Shown: positions 1-5,376 of the stretch, piece by piece
Position numbering within the stretch: the first letter of the stretch is position 1
Layout: each line of letters begins with the position of its first letter
Assembly: GCA_021824385.1 (NCBI GenBank)
Contig: JAKAKU010000063.1
Coordinates: 1 to 8,000 of the forward strand
Direction: 5' to 3'
Origin: a bacterium
Lineage (GTDB): Bacteria; Patescibacteriota; Microgenomatia; UBA8517
DNA: 8,000 bases
Notes under the pieces: model-generated
The model's input: the letters and a program-made list of their open reading frames with translations, nothing else
What the model was told of the DNA's origin: nothing
The model's database searches: none
Position numbers and translations under genes: made by a program

Positions 1-2
1 TT

Positions 3-794
3 GTGGCAGGAGCGAAGATAGCCACAATTTCTCTGACAGACACGTTCAGTTCTGAAACTGAATTCTTTGTAGGGCAGGACTTGTTCGGTATATCCGAGAA
101 CGGAATGGTTAAACTGTACACGTTTAGCGGACAGCTCCGACATACTGTTGCCACATCGTCGTATTTGGGTAAAGCAGCGTTTGGTCTTGGAAAGATGCCC
201 GTTTGGTTGATTGGATCAGAAATGGTTCAAGGCGACTTTGTTATGAATAAACTGGGCTACAAGAACATGATGCGGCTAAACAAAGGGTTAACATGGTTTC
301 GTGCATACAACTCAGGAGGGGAATACCCCAATGAAGTTGTGGGCTTCCAGTACCAATTCAATAAGTATCAATGGTTTAACTTCAAGGGTAAGTATGAAGC
401 AATTTCGGGAGTTACCATGCCTGAAGGCTATCGAATGGTAAGCCACGAAGTTGTTCATGATGGGCAACTCTTTGCAATTGTCAGAGAAGTTACCAAAGAT
501 GCTATGCAGTCGAGTTGGTATATAGACTTACTCGAATCAGGTAAGAAGAACCTAAAATTGCCTGAGCCAATCGTTTTCAAAACGTCTATCGGTCGTCCAG
601 TGTTGTACACAAAGAAAAGCCTTATGCTTGTTTCAACTGAAGCGGGCATCGCAAATGTGAACATTACCACTGGGCAGTTCAGTATTATAAAAGGTACTGA
701 ACAAGTTCGCTCTGTAGATCATGTTGGTGTCGTTGACGGCTTCGTTTACGTTGCTTCCGACGCCGGTTCAATTTTTCGTTTATCAGCTAAGTAA
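3..794 (+). CDS. Propeller-like protein of the vWA gene block, possibly 5'-truncated
   Basis: No specific family is recognised. The frame is open from the window edge. GTG at position 3 could be the start, but only two bases precede it, so the true N-terminus may lie outside. The visible 263 residues lack a signal peptide or membrane helix and look rich in short beta strands. Blade-like segments of the type 'hydrophobic strand, turn with G/N/D, aromatic strand' appear at residues about 26-49 (LFGISENGMVKLY), 207-230 (LMLVSTEAGIANVNITTG) and 245-260 (GFVYVASDAGSIFRL). This recalls WD40, PQQ or Kelch-like propellers, with the last strand near the C-terminus. Such folds usually serve as protein-interaction platforms. 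The next gene starts 25 bases downstream on the same strand, so the two are probably co-transcribed. The propeller assignment is inference; a different all-beta fold is possible. Confidence 0.6.
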   Translation: MAGAKIATISLTDTFSSETEFFVGQDLFGISENGMVKLYTFSGQLRHTVATSSYLGKAAFGLGKMPVWLIGSEMVQGDFVMNKLGYKNMMRLNKGLTWFRAYNSGGEYPNEVVGFQYQFNKYQWFNFKGKYEAISGVTMPEGYRMVSHEVVHDGQLFAIVREVTKDAMQSSWYIDLLESGKKNLKLPEPIVFKTSIGRPVLYTKKSLMLVSTEAGIANVNITTGQFSIIKGTEQVRSVDHVGVVDGFVYVASDAGSIFRLSAK

Positions 795-819
795 TTGTAA
801 ATAGAAAGGTCTCTCACAA

Positions 820-2181
820 ATGGCTAACATTCCGAACCCAGTAACTGAAATGCCTAGTTTGTCTCCAAGACTTCGCAATTTGTACGACGAACTGTTTGGT
901 CGTGAACTCCGCGAATACCTCGAAAAGCTTGCCTTTGAAATGGCATCGCGTGTGGGTATCGTTCATCAGCCGAACCCGGCATATCTTCGCAAGATTGCGG
1001 CAGATTTATGGAAGCTTCGTGCTCCCGAACTCTGGCTTGCATCAAGCGATCAATATTGGCGCTTCCGCCTGCATGTTGATATCCAAGACGACTTTACGCT
1101 TCCTTTGACCGTTGTTCGCAATGGCCGTATTGAGTCCATCCTGTTCCGCGGCGAAGCCGAAGGAGTTCCTGTCCCTGCTCAGATGAGGGACATGATCGTA
1201 TACGAGGATCGTAAAACATTCCGCCGTCAAGATATCGCTTCGCTCCTGTGGGGTCGCTTAAACGTGGCCGGCACATGGAACGATACGATGAAGTCGGTCT
1301 GGCTGGACGTGATGATGCTCCCTTTGAACTCCCAAAATGGGTTTACTGTGGATAATCATCCACTGGTAACAATCCATGACACTGAAGATTGGATTGTTGT
1401 CCGCGACTGCGTAATCGGACCGAACGGTCAGGAATACCAGTATCTTGAGGCCTATGAGGCAAAGCGCGGCGAACACCCACTTCCGTTAACAATTGTGTGG
1501 CAGGATATGGTGTACCATCCCATTCACAATAAGGACGGCTTCTTGCTGAACACAACTGATATGGACTGGGGATATCAATACCCCGGTGAACTTGTTTCAA
1601 GCCAAACCGGCAAACCCGCAGAACTGATTATTCCACATACCTTGTGGGACGATCACTGTAAAGTTTTGACATGGGGCGCGAGCATTACTCCGGCTTCTCA
1701 TGAAGTCGCCATGCTCCACTCGTATGTGCGCCGTGTTGATATTGTGTACATGTATAAGGGCATGAGTAAGAAAGTCGAACATCTTGGTGCAGGCCGCCCG
1801 CAGGTTGTTTTGATCGGGGATGAAAACGCCCAAGAAAATATGACGTATCTGAAGATCTACGAAATTGCCCATGAAATAGGCGCAGATGGCCAATTGAAGA
1901 GCCATTGTGTGAAAACATCGCTTGAAAATAATGCGGACATGATTGAACAAGCGTTTCCTGATGTCACCGACAATAACGGTCGTGTTATCACTGACAACAG
2001 TGCCATCCGGCTGGAGCAGTTCGGCAAATTCAATGTCCTCGGTGACCAAATGACTACTCTCCCGGGTACTGAATCGAATACCGCGAAGTCGTATGCTCGT
2101 ATGAGCGCGGCTGGTCTTCGTGAAACAACCGGTATGAAGTTTCTGGAAAGCGCACTCGTGCGCTACGCCGATTCTCTGTAG
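820..2181 (+). CDS. Uncharacterised 453-residue cytosolic protein between propeller and vWA genes
   Basis: I do not recognise this protein and see no catalytic signature such as a Walker motif, zinc-binding cluster or nuclease motif. It starts at ATG with a GAAAGG ribosome-binding site at 804-809, ten bases upstream. It has no signal peptide and no membrane helix. The N-terminal 75 residues look mainly helical and charged (LRNLYDELFGRELREYLEKLAFEM region). Residues about 80-330 are Trp- and Asp-rich and strand-like, with repeated short hydrophobic strands (RFRLHVDI, PLTVVRNG, KVLTWGASI). The C-terminal 120 residues are again mixed, ending in a helical stretch. The size and position next to a vWA gene suggest a dedicated partner or scaffold of that protein, which is inference from context only. 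A 76-base gap holding a hairpin separates it from the vWA gene. Confidence 0.9.
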   Translation: MANIPNPVTEMPSLSPRLRNLYDELFGRELREYLEKLAFEMASRVGIVHQPNPAYLRKIAADLWKLRAPELWLASSDQYWRFRLHVDIQDDFTLPLTVVRNGRIESILFRGEAEGVPVPAQMRDMIVYEDRKTFRRQDIASLLWGRLNVAGTWNDTMKSVWLDVMMLPLNSQNGFTVDNHPLVTIHDTEDWIVVRDCVIGPNGQEYQYLEAYEAKRGEHPLPLTIVWQDMVYHPIHNKDGFLLNTTDMDWGYQYPGELVSSQTGKPAELIIPHTLWDDHCKVLTWGASITPASHEVAMLHSYVRRVDIVYMYKGMSKKVEHLGAGRPQVVLIGDENAQENMTYLKIYEIAHEIGADGQLKSHCVKTSLENNADMIEQAFPDVTDNNGRVITDNSAIRLEQFGKFNVLGDQMTTLPGTESNTAKSYARMSAAGLRETTGMKFLESALVRYADSL

Positions 2182-2207
2182 TTTGCGTTTCGATAATCGA
2201 TAAGACC

Positions 2208-2229
2208 CAGGGCTACAAATGTAGCCCTG
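2208..2229 (+). promoter_or_regulatory. Intergenic hairpin between the 453-residue gene and the vWA gene
   Basis: Arms CAGGGCTAC (2208-2216) and GTAGCCCTG (2221-2229) pair perfectly over nine bases around an AAAT loop. The following sequence (TATTTC) is only a weak T-tract, so this would be a partial terminator or an mRNA-stability hairpin at best. It lies 28 bases before the vWA start codon and leaves the GAAGGA ribosome-binding site (2246-2251) free. It could set a lower or different level of vWA protein relative to the upstream genes. Confidence 0.6.
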
Positions 2230-2257
2230 TATTTCAAAAGAAAGCGAAGGAACTGTA

Positions 2258-3385
2258 ATGACTACACCTGACCCGATCAATATTAATGATTTTGCGGCAT
2301 ATACCGGCTGGACCGGAGCTGCTTTAGCTCAGTCTGGAATGGTTACCTCAATTGGCAAAATTGTTGGCCCGAATGGTAAATTGACAACCAACAACATGCT
2401 CAATACGACGCTCATCATTGATCAATCGTCATCGATGAACAACCCGCTCATTATTGCGGGGGTGATCACCGGTGGCAACATGCTCATTAAGATTCTACGG
2501 AAGCTTGAAGAAGCCTTCCTCCAGATTTTGTTGTATAACCACACGGTCTCTGAACGCCATTCGTTTGAGCCGGTACGGATTCCTGTTGACGATTTAACCG
2601 GTGACCCGTTGCCGGTTGACCAATGGGATGTGCGGCCGCTTGAAAATTCTGAGTATCGCCCGAACGGCAGTACTGCAAGCCAAGCCGCTTTGAAGAAAGC
2701 CCTGCTTGATCATGGGTATCTTGGCGGTGTGATTAAGACCAACAAGAAGACGCGCGGCGTTGTAAATCGCCACTTGATCGGCTGGATCAGTGACGGTTTT
2801 ACCAATCACGGTACCGCAAAAGATGCGGCCGAAATTCGCCAAGTCATGAAGTCGCCGTTTGTAAGTGAGCGCTTGGTCGTCATTGCCTTTATGTTGGCCA
2901 CTAAGGAAACGACGAAACGTTTCGCCAAAGAGCTCCGAAATGCCGAATGGTATGAAGGTTCCACAAAAGTTACATGGACGGGAACCGACGAGCAGGCTGC
3001 GAAGGTTATGTACGAAGCCATGTGCACCGGCTACGGCTGGTGTGGTGCTGAGACTGCTGATGAAATTGATTCGATTGATGACGTTGATCTTCGCGCGCGC
3101 GCCCGCATTTACAAGGTTGCCGAAAATATCATCATTCGTTCGTTTGAATCTTCATATGCTATGCTCGGTGGTTTTGGTATTGACCCGAAGAATGTGTTTG
3201 CGTTCATCCAACCAGATGACCGTCGAGCTGCTGCACAGCAAATTGCCGACATCATCGGTGTTGCTTTAAGTAGCAGTATTTTGAACTTTAGTAAGGGGTT
3301 GGACCCGACAGCTGGTGCTGCATCGGGACTCGCGAGCACTGGCTTGAATCCTGACCCCGGGAGTGGGTCAACCAGTATTATCTAG
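2258..3385 (+). CDS. von Willebrand factor A (vWA) domain protein with complete MIDAS
   Basis: This is a cytosolic vWA-fold protein of 375 residues. All three parts of the metal-ion-dependent adhesion site are present: D55-Q-S57-S-S59 (DxSxS) after the strand TTLII, T139 in the GST turn, and D179 in the ISDG motif after the strand HLIGWI. The vWA domain spans roughly residues 48-260. A helical region follows (about 270-345), then a flexible Gly/Ser/Pro-rich tail. There is no signal peptide or membrane segment, unlike adhesins, so an intracellular assembly role is likely. In bacteria such vWA proteins usually work with an AAA+ ATPase of the MoxR type or within multi-gene regulatory or conflict systems. 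No ATPase is visible in this window. The start ATG has GAAGGA six bases upstream. The gene ends 32 bases before a strong terminator, so it is the last of the block. Confidence 0.88.
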   Translation: MTTPDPININDFAAYTGWTGAALAQSGMVTSIGKIVGPNGKLTTNNMLNTTLIIDQSSSMNNPLIIAGVITGGNMLIKILRKLEEAFLQILLYNHTVSERHSFEPVRIPVDDLTGDPLPVDQWDVRPLENSEYRPNGSTASQAALKKALLDHGYLGGVIKTNKKTRGVVNRHLIGWISDGFTNHGTAKDAAEIRQVMKSPFVSERLVVIAFMLATKETTKRFAKELRNAEWYEGSTKVTWTGTDEQAAKVMYEAMCTGYGWCGAETADEIDSIDDVDLRARARIYKVAENIIIRSFESSYAMLGGFGIDPKNVFAFIQPDDRRAAAQQIADIIGVALSSSILNFSKGLDPTAGAASGLASTGLNPDPGSGSTSII

Positions 3386-3417
3386 ACATTTAATCTACCG
3401 CTGATCGTATCAGCAAC

Positions 3418-3446
3418 AAGCCTCGGCACGCGCCGGGGCTTTTTTT
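3418..3446 (+). terminator. Rho-independent terminator of the vWA gene block
   Basis: Arms AAGCCTCGGC (3418-3427) and GCCGGGGCTT (3432-3441) form a ten-base stem with one T-G wobble and an ACGC loop. The T-run 3440-3446 follows directly. It is GC-rich and lies 32 bases after the vWA stop codon. Confidence 0.92.
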
Positions 3447-3452
3447 GTGGCC

Positions 3453-3488
3453 AAAAAAGGCAATGCCTGAGATACCTCAAACATTGCC
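3453..3488 (-). terminator. Terminator-like hairpin facing the opposite strand
   Basis: Arms GGCAATG (3459-3465) and CATTGCC (3482-3488), with an inner four-base stem TGAG/CTCA (3468-3471 and 3476-3479) and an ATAC loop, form an interrupted hairpin. On the plus strand it is preceded by six As (3453-3458). Read on the minus strand, the hairpin is followed by six Ts, which is a terminator layout. It would stop leftward transcription from around the DUF4349-like gene before it enters the vWA block. No leftward gene is visible that would need it. Confidence 0.6.
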
Positions 3489-3519
3489 AAGAGTATACAC
3501 TCACGTTTTTCTCTTTCTC

Positions 3520-3548
3520 TTGACCTTTCACTCGAAACTCACTATTCT
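3520..3548 (+). promoter_or_regulatory. Sigma-70-type promoter of the DUF4349-like gene
   Basis: The -35 element is TTGACC (3520-3525), the spacer is exactly 17 bases, and the -10 element is TATTCT (3543-3548). Transcription is expected to begin about seven bases after the -10 element, which falls on the GTG start codon at 3555. Confidence 0.75.
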
Positions 3549-3554
3549 CAAAGT

Positions 3555-4469
3555 GTGTTAACTCGACTTATCGAATACATAAAACTTCACAAATTTACCG
3601 TCCTTTTATTTCTTGTGGTTTTGTATTTTGTACTGAAGCAAGTAACACCACTTCCGGTTGCACGTTTTTCAAGTACAGAGAGTATGGGCATTGCAAGTCC
3701 TGCAATGCTGAAAGCAGGAGCTGACACATTTGGTGGAATTTCCGCTCCCTCATATATGCCGGTGCAAGAATATGCACCAACTCCTAGTATCACCAACCGA
3801 ATGGTGGTGCAAAACAGTTATCTTTCACTGCTCGTGAATGATGTCGTTTCAATACGTAAACAAATTACTGACTATGCAGTGAGTTTAGGAGGATATATGG
3901 TGACTTCTGAAACTACAAACCCTACTGATGCACCAACCGCAACCGTTACCGTTCGCGTTCCTTCCGGCTCACTTGATGCCACATTGGAGAAGTTCCGAGG
4001 TTTAGGCGTAAAAGTGGTATCTGAAAATTTGGTGGGAACTGATGTTACCGACCAATATGTAGACATTGATGCACGGGTGGCCACTTTGGAAAAAACGAAA
4101 GCAGCAATGGAAAGCATTCTTGAGCGTGCAACACTTATTTCAGATCTCTCAAATATTACCCAGCAAATTATTGGCATCCAGTCCCAAATAGATGCCTTGA
4201 AGGGTCAACAAAAGTCACTTTCGGAGAATGCAAAATTCGCAAAAGTGACGATCTATATGTCGACCGACGAAATTGCCCTTCCGTATGCGCCTTCAGAAAC
4301 ATTCCGACCTGCGGTTATCTTTAAGCTTGCGGTAAGAGCGCTGGTTACCACCCTTCGATCGGTAGCAACTGCTGGTATTTGGATAGCTGTGTATTCGGTA
4401 ATTTGGGTTCCTGTTTTGATACTTCTATACGTACTTAACAGATATCTTTCGCGCAAACCTCGAGTTTAA
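3555..4469 (+). CDS. DUF4349-family membrane-anchored protein
   Basis: The 304-residue protein has the DUF4349 layout: an N-terminal membrane anchor (about 13-28), a linker, an extracytoplasmic domain (about 82-238) and a C-terminal membrane helix (about 272-293) followed by a basic tail. The hallmark GTDVTDQYVDIDARVATLEK lies at about 161-180. It leads into a long amphipathic helix to about 225 that probably forms a coiled coil. The first half of the domain carries an alpha/beta fold with the strand TVTVRVPSGSLD. The molecular function of the family is unknown; it is expected in the cytoplasmic membrane facing outward. The GTG start is chosen because the anchor begins at once and no ATG occurs before residue 44. 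There is no Shine-Dalgarno sequence. The -10 element ends six bases upstream, so a leaderless mRNA is likely. Confidence 0.88.
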   Translation: MLTRLIEYIKLHKFTVLLFLVVLYFVLKQVTPLPVARFSSTESMGIASPAMLKAGADTFGGISAPSYMPVQEYAPTPSITNRMVVQNSYLSLLVNDVVSIRKQITDYAVSLGGYMVTSETTNPTDAPTATVTVRVPSGSLDATLEKFRGLGVKVVSENLVGTDVTDQYVDIDARVATLEKTKAAMESILERATLISDLSNITQQIIGIQSQIDALKGQQKSLSENAKFAKVTIYMSTDEIALPYAPSETFRPAVIFKLAVRALVTTLRSVATAGIWIAVYSVIWVPVLILLYVLNRYLSRKPRV

Positions 4470-4479
4470 TATTCCCCAG

Positions 4480-4488
4480 TGATATACT
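4480..4488 (+). promoter_or_regulatory. Extended -10 promoter of the small membrane protein gene
   Basis: TG (4480-4481), one base, then TATACT (4483-4488) form an extended -10 element. The -35 region at the expected distance (TCGAGT, 4460-4465) is poor, which is usual for this promoter class. A start near 4495 leaves a short leader with a consensus AGGAGG (4509-4514). Confidence 0.6.
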
Positions 4489-4520
4489 ATATATAGGTTA
4501 GTTTTACCAGGAGGACCTGA

Positions 4521-4913
4521 ATGTTTCAATTGTATGAGGTATTAAAACGATACCGAACGGTTTTGACCGTGCTGCTCGCTGCAGTAGGATTTGAAATTTT
4601 TGCACAACCACAATATCTTCCACGACTGTTACAAATGGATGCATTGATTTGTGGACAAATGATGGCTCAACTGACTGCAGTGGGTTTCGTAACGGCAGGA
4701 TACATCATGTATCGAATTTCACCACCGAGTGAAGTGAGAAAACACGTAATGGAAGCATTTTTTATTTCGTCGGCTGCTTCAATCCCGGTAATCGGTCTTA
4801 ACTTACAACATGCCAATTGGCTGCTCGATGTTGTACTTGTGGCTTCGATTTTGATTGCATTCGGATGTGGTATCTGGTTTTTTTATCAGTCAGATATGAC
4901 ATCCGCAACATAA
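4521..4913 (+). CDS. Small four-helix membrane protein of unknown function
   Basis: The 130-residue protein is almost entirely membrane-embedded. Hydrophobic segments lie at about 12-28, 47-65, 77-94 and 100-122, joined by short loops. The N-terminus is basic (KRYR, 9-12), and positively charged loop residues (R65, R73, K74) lie between helices 2 and 3. By the positive-inside rule, both termini are probably in the cytoplasm. I do not recognise a family, and no catalytic or transport motif stands out. The start is secure: ATG with AGGAGG six bases upstream. It has its own promoter in the 51-base gap after the DUF4349-like gene and ends 11 bases before a two-way terminator, so it can form a single-gene unit while also receiving read-through from upstream. 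Confidence 0.82.
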   Translation: MFQLYEVLKRYRTVLTVLLAAVGFEIFAQPQYLPRLLQMDALICGQMMAQLTAVGFVTAGYIMYRISPPSEVRKHVMEAFFISSAASIPVIGLNLQHANWLLDVVLVASILIAFGCGIWFFYQSDMTSAT

Positions 4914-4924
4914 TCACCACACGA

Positions 4925-4956
4925 AAAAGGGCGAACTGTACAGACTTCGCCCTTTT
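4925..4956. terminator. Bidirectional terminator between convergent genes
   Basis: AAAAGGGCGAA (4925-4935) pairs with TTCGCCCTTTT (4946-4956) over 11 bases around a ten-base loop. The A-run on one side and T-run on the other make it work in both directions, with four Ts rightward and five Ts leftward. It sits between the stop of the small membrane protein gene (4913) and the stop of the lysine-rich minus-strand ORF (4978). Confidence 0.85.
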
Positions 4957-4977
4957 CCATTTAAACCAAAAGAGGAA

Positions 4978-5085
4978 TTACTTTCTCTTTTTAGCGGTTT
5001 TTTTCTTAGCAGCTTTTTTAACGGTCTTTTTCTTCATTACTTTCTTAACTGCTTTTTTGACTGTTTTCTTTTTCTTTGCGGGCAT
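4978..5085 (-). CDS. Tiny lysine-rich histone-H1-like protein (35 residues)
   Basis: The ORF begins MPAKKKKTVKK at 5085 and ends KKTAKKRK before TAA at 4978-4980. Nineteen of its 35 residues are lysine and one is arginine; the rest are nearly all Ala, Val and Thr. There is no acidic or aromatic residue. This is the composition of the KKAAKK-type tails of bacterial histone-H1-like proteins, so nucleic-acid binding (nucleoid or RNA) is the likely role, by inference. That it is a true gene is supported by a near-perfect Shine-Dalgarno GAGGTGAT (minus strand, 5098-5091) five bases before ATG, a matching promoter upstream and a terminator just after the stop. The complete signals argue against a mere low-complexity artefact. 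It is too short to carry a globular domain. Confidence 0.75.
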   Translation of the reverse strand: MPAKKKKTVKKAVKKVMKKKTVKKAAKKKTAKKRK

Positions 5086-5111
5086 GGACAATCACCTCAT
5101 TCTTATACTTA

Positions 5112-5140
5112 AATGTAGAGATCTTTTTATACGATTTCAA
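5112..5140 (-). promoter_or_regulatory. Promoter of the lysine-rich ORF
   Basis: On the minus strand, TTGAAA (5140-5135) and TACATT (5117-5112) are separated by exactly 17 bases. The first matches the -35 consensus at five of six positions and the second the -10 consensus at four of six. A start near 5105 would give a leader of about 20 bases that holds the Shine-Dalgarno sequence. Confidence 0.5.
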
Positions 5141-5168
5141 GTATTTTTTTGATACGTAAAACACATAA

Positions 5169-5192
5169 TTAATGGCTTAATTACGCCATTAA
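5169..5192. repeat. 8-bp operator-like inverted repeat
   Basis: TTAATGGC (5169-5176) and GCCATTAA (5185-5192) are perfect inverted copies with an eight-base AT-rich spacer. The centre-to-centre distance of 16 bases would place the two half-sites on nearly the same DNA face apart. The right half-site overlaps the expected -35 position of the rightward -10 element at 5211-5216, as a repressor site might. No T-tract follows, so it is not a terminator. Confidence 0.5.
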
Positions 5193-5207
5193 AATAAACG
5201 GCTTTTC

Positions 5208-5216
5208 TGATATACT
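5208..5216 (+). promoter_or_regulatory. Extended -10 promoter inside the nested repeat
   Basis: TG (5208-5209), one base, then TATACT (5211-5216) repeat the TGATATACTA string found in front of the small membrane protein gene at 4480. The -35 region is poor (ATTAAA, 5188-5193). An ATG at 5223 follows after exactly six bases. Confidence 0.5.
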
Positions 5217-5274
5217 AGCTCTATGAAAATACTTTTTGTGAAAAGCAAACTCGTGTTTAATCTCGTGTTCTCGG

Positions 5275-5280
5275 TATAAT
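5275..5280 (+). promoter_or_regulatory. Consensus -10 hexamer, possible second promoter for the glycosylase gene
   Basis: TATAAT matches the -10 consensus exactly. The bases at the expected -35 distance (around 5252-5257, CGTGTT) do not resemble TTGACA and there is no TG extension. In so AT-rich a stretch a chance match is quite possible. Confidence 0.3.
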
Positions 5281-5364
5281 TACCTCTCTCGGTTTTTATA
5301 TTTTTTTTAGTAAATCTCATATGAAAAAAACACGAGTAATCACATTTTCCAGAAAGTCAGCCGT

Positions 5365-5370
5365 TTTAAT
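5365..5370 (+). promoter_or_regulatory. Weak -10-like hexamer six bases before the glycosylase start
   Basis: TTTAAT (5365-5370) matches five of six -10 positions but lacks the key second-position A. It ends six bases before ATG 5377, the same gap as at the other presumed leaderless starts. No -35 element is evident. Confidence 0.25.
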
Positions 5371-5376
5371 CAACTT

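Larger units (their letters stand above)
5196..5366. repeat. 171-bp imperfect nested inverted repeat, possible structured RNA or MITE-like element
   Basis: The two flanks of this AT-rich stretch are inverted copies with gaps. The outer arms are AAACGGCTTTTCTG (5196-5209) against CAGAAA (5350-5355) plus AGCCGTTT (5359-5366). Further in, GAAAA (5225-5229) pairs with TTTTC (5345-5349), TGTGA (5237-5241) with TCACA (5340-5344), and ACTCGTGTTT (5249-5258) with AAACACGAGT (5328-5337). All pairs are in register from outside to inside, giving about 34 pairs with bulges mostly on the left arm and a 69-base central region. A third partial copy, CTCGTGTT, lies at 5262-5269. It could be a folded RNA, a regulatory leader of the glycosylase gene, or a remnant of a small transposable repeat. 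No convincing target-site duplication is seen. Confidence 0.5.

Noticed and set aside
1597..2280. Minus-strand open frame of 227 codons opposite the 453-residue gene.
   Set aside because: It has no ribosome-binding site, no family resemblance, and lies wholly opposite a gene with good signals. It is a codon-usage shadow.
4817..5152. Plus-strand frame of 111 codons across the lysine-rich ORF, giving a Phe/Leu-rich product.
   Set aside because: It overlaps the small membrane protein gene in another frame and crosses a terminator. Its Phe-rich part is the complement of the minus-strand AAA/AAG codons.
5196..5366. Integron attC site, suggested by paired arms with unpaired bases on one side.
   Set aside because: The ends do not carry the RYYYAAC and GTTRRRY core motifs and there is no gene-cassette array.
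5195..5368. IS630/mariner-type MITE with TA target duplication.
   Set aside because: TA occurs at both flanks, but the arms are one base out of register and the surroundings are so AT-rich that TA is expected by chance. Kept only as one option for the repeat.
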